Shown piece by piece: positions 63,506 to 64,000 of a DNA stretch of 64,000 nt. Source of the stretch: Xenoacremonium recifei (Eukaryota > Ascomycota > Sordariomycetes > Hypocreales > Nectriaceae). Both the position numbers and the translations under genes were made by a program. Within the stretch, counting starts at the first letter, position 1; the number at the start of each line of letters is the position of its first letter. The stretch is taken from the NCBI GenBank assembly GCA_012184525.1, contig WOFQ01000016.1, positions 248,001 to 312,000 on the forward strand, read 5' to 3'. Under the pieces are notes generated by a model. The model saw nothing but the letters and a program-made list of their open reading frames with translations. It ran no database searches and was not told where the DNA came from.

Positions 63506-64000
63506 GGAACGACATACGACCGACAATGTGGATAGAGGCTGGTCATTCATGCCAACGATAGACGGCTGGGGAGTTCTGGCGTTTTATTTCGACATTTACA
63601 CGTGATTGAGCAATCTGGGGGGTTTTCTCTTCCCCGGAAGACGGTCGACCTTTGCGATAGCGGATCGACATCTAAGATCCGATCCTGCGTTGGGATTTCT
63701 GCAGTGACTATACGACAAGGAAGTGTGATACAGAGCTGGATCAACCCACGGATTAAAGGGGATATGGAAAAGGCACACAAGGGGAAAATCGAGTATTCGA
63801 AAGCACAAGCAGTCAACTGATTCGAGAGTGACGATGTTTCTAAGTTGGAATATTGAGTTGACAGTTCATAGTCCTTACCTGCCAGAGTCGATCCGATGCA
63901 ACCATTTGTGACGGACCATAGGGCAACGCTGAATACAAACTATTTCTACAATATTACCCACCAAACCCTCCCTCTCGAATATCTCGTTTCTTCCTTTTAT
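63506..64000. other. 3' flank of IMP3, end of window
   Basis: This 495-bp stretch holds the IMP3 3' flank; a 72-residue frame at 63602-63820 has no recognisable feature. Confidence 0.55.

Noticed and set aside
63602..63820. 72-residue frame after IMP3
   Set aside because: No motif or promoter evidence; the opposite strand is equally open.
1..64000. Polyketide synthase, NRPS, terpene cyclase or tRNA genes
   Set aside because: I looked for their core motifs (including tRNA B-box-like GGTTCGANTCC) and found none.

Overview
The window looks like a chromosomal segment of a filamentous ascomycete (Pezizomycotina, most likely Eurotiomycetes such as an Aspergillus or Penicillium relative). I infer this from the many 48-100 nt introns with GTAAGT/GTGAGT-type donors and CTAAC/CTGAC-like branch points, and from the fungal families present (Zn2Cys6 regulators, DUF3433, cerato-platanin, NmrA-like). 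There are about 30 protein genes, two decayed genes and one dispersed repeat. I found no tRNA, rRNA, CRISPR array or intact transposon. Species identity cannot be fixed by eye.

Layout. 1-3.3 kb: the 3' end of an unknown gene, a DHDPS/aldolase-family enzyme and homoserine kinase. 4-12 kb: a redox block of old-yellow-enzyme-like oxidoreductase, NmrA-like protein, small cupin, GMC oxidoreductase and D-amino-acid-oxidase-like protein, mostly in divergent and convergent pairs. 12-32 kb: a block containing two paralogous Zn2Cys6 regulators and two paralogous secreted carboxylesterases, with a kelch/DUF3433 membrane protein, an M24-type hydrolase, a GABA/choline-type permease and an aldehyde dehydrogenase. 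32-41.5 kb: a methyltransferase, a Dal5-type MFS transporter, a proline-iminopeptidase-like hydrolase and a GC-rich intronless M81 protein. 42-44.2 kb: a ZIP zinc transporter divergent from a previously unlisted 51-residue secreted cysteine-rich peptide. 45-53 kb: an aldo-keto reductase, a DMT transporter, an F-box-like protein, a MetE-like methyltransferase and cerato-platanin. 53-59 kb: a gene-poor, decayed stretch with one secreted cysteine-rich protein, a broken PAQR/HlyIII gene and a broken PigL_N-like gene. 59-63.5 kb: conserved housekeeping genes (PPR-like mitochondrial protein, mitoribosomal S18, U3 snoRNP IMP3).

How the genes may work together (inference). From 4 to 41 kb there is no PKS, NRPS, terpene cyclase or DMATS. 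The set of secreted esterases, permeases, hydrolases, oxidases, aldehyde dehydrogenase and two sister regulators fits an inducible uptake-and-catabolism cluster better than a classical biosynthetic cluster. The most novel item is the tiny six-cysteine secreted peptide that shares an 834-bp intergenic region with the ZIP transporter. That region carries three CAAGGT (ZafA/Zap1-type) motifs, which suggests a zinc-linked peptide/transporter pair.

Exon boundaries were worked out by hand from splice consensus, reading frame and family expectation; no alignment or expression data were available.
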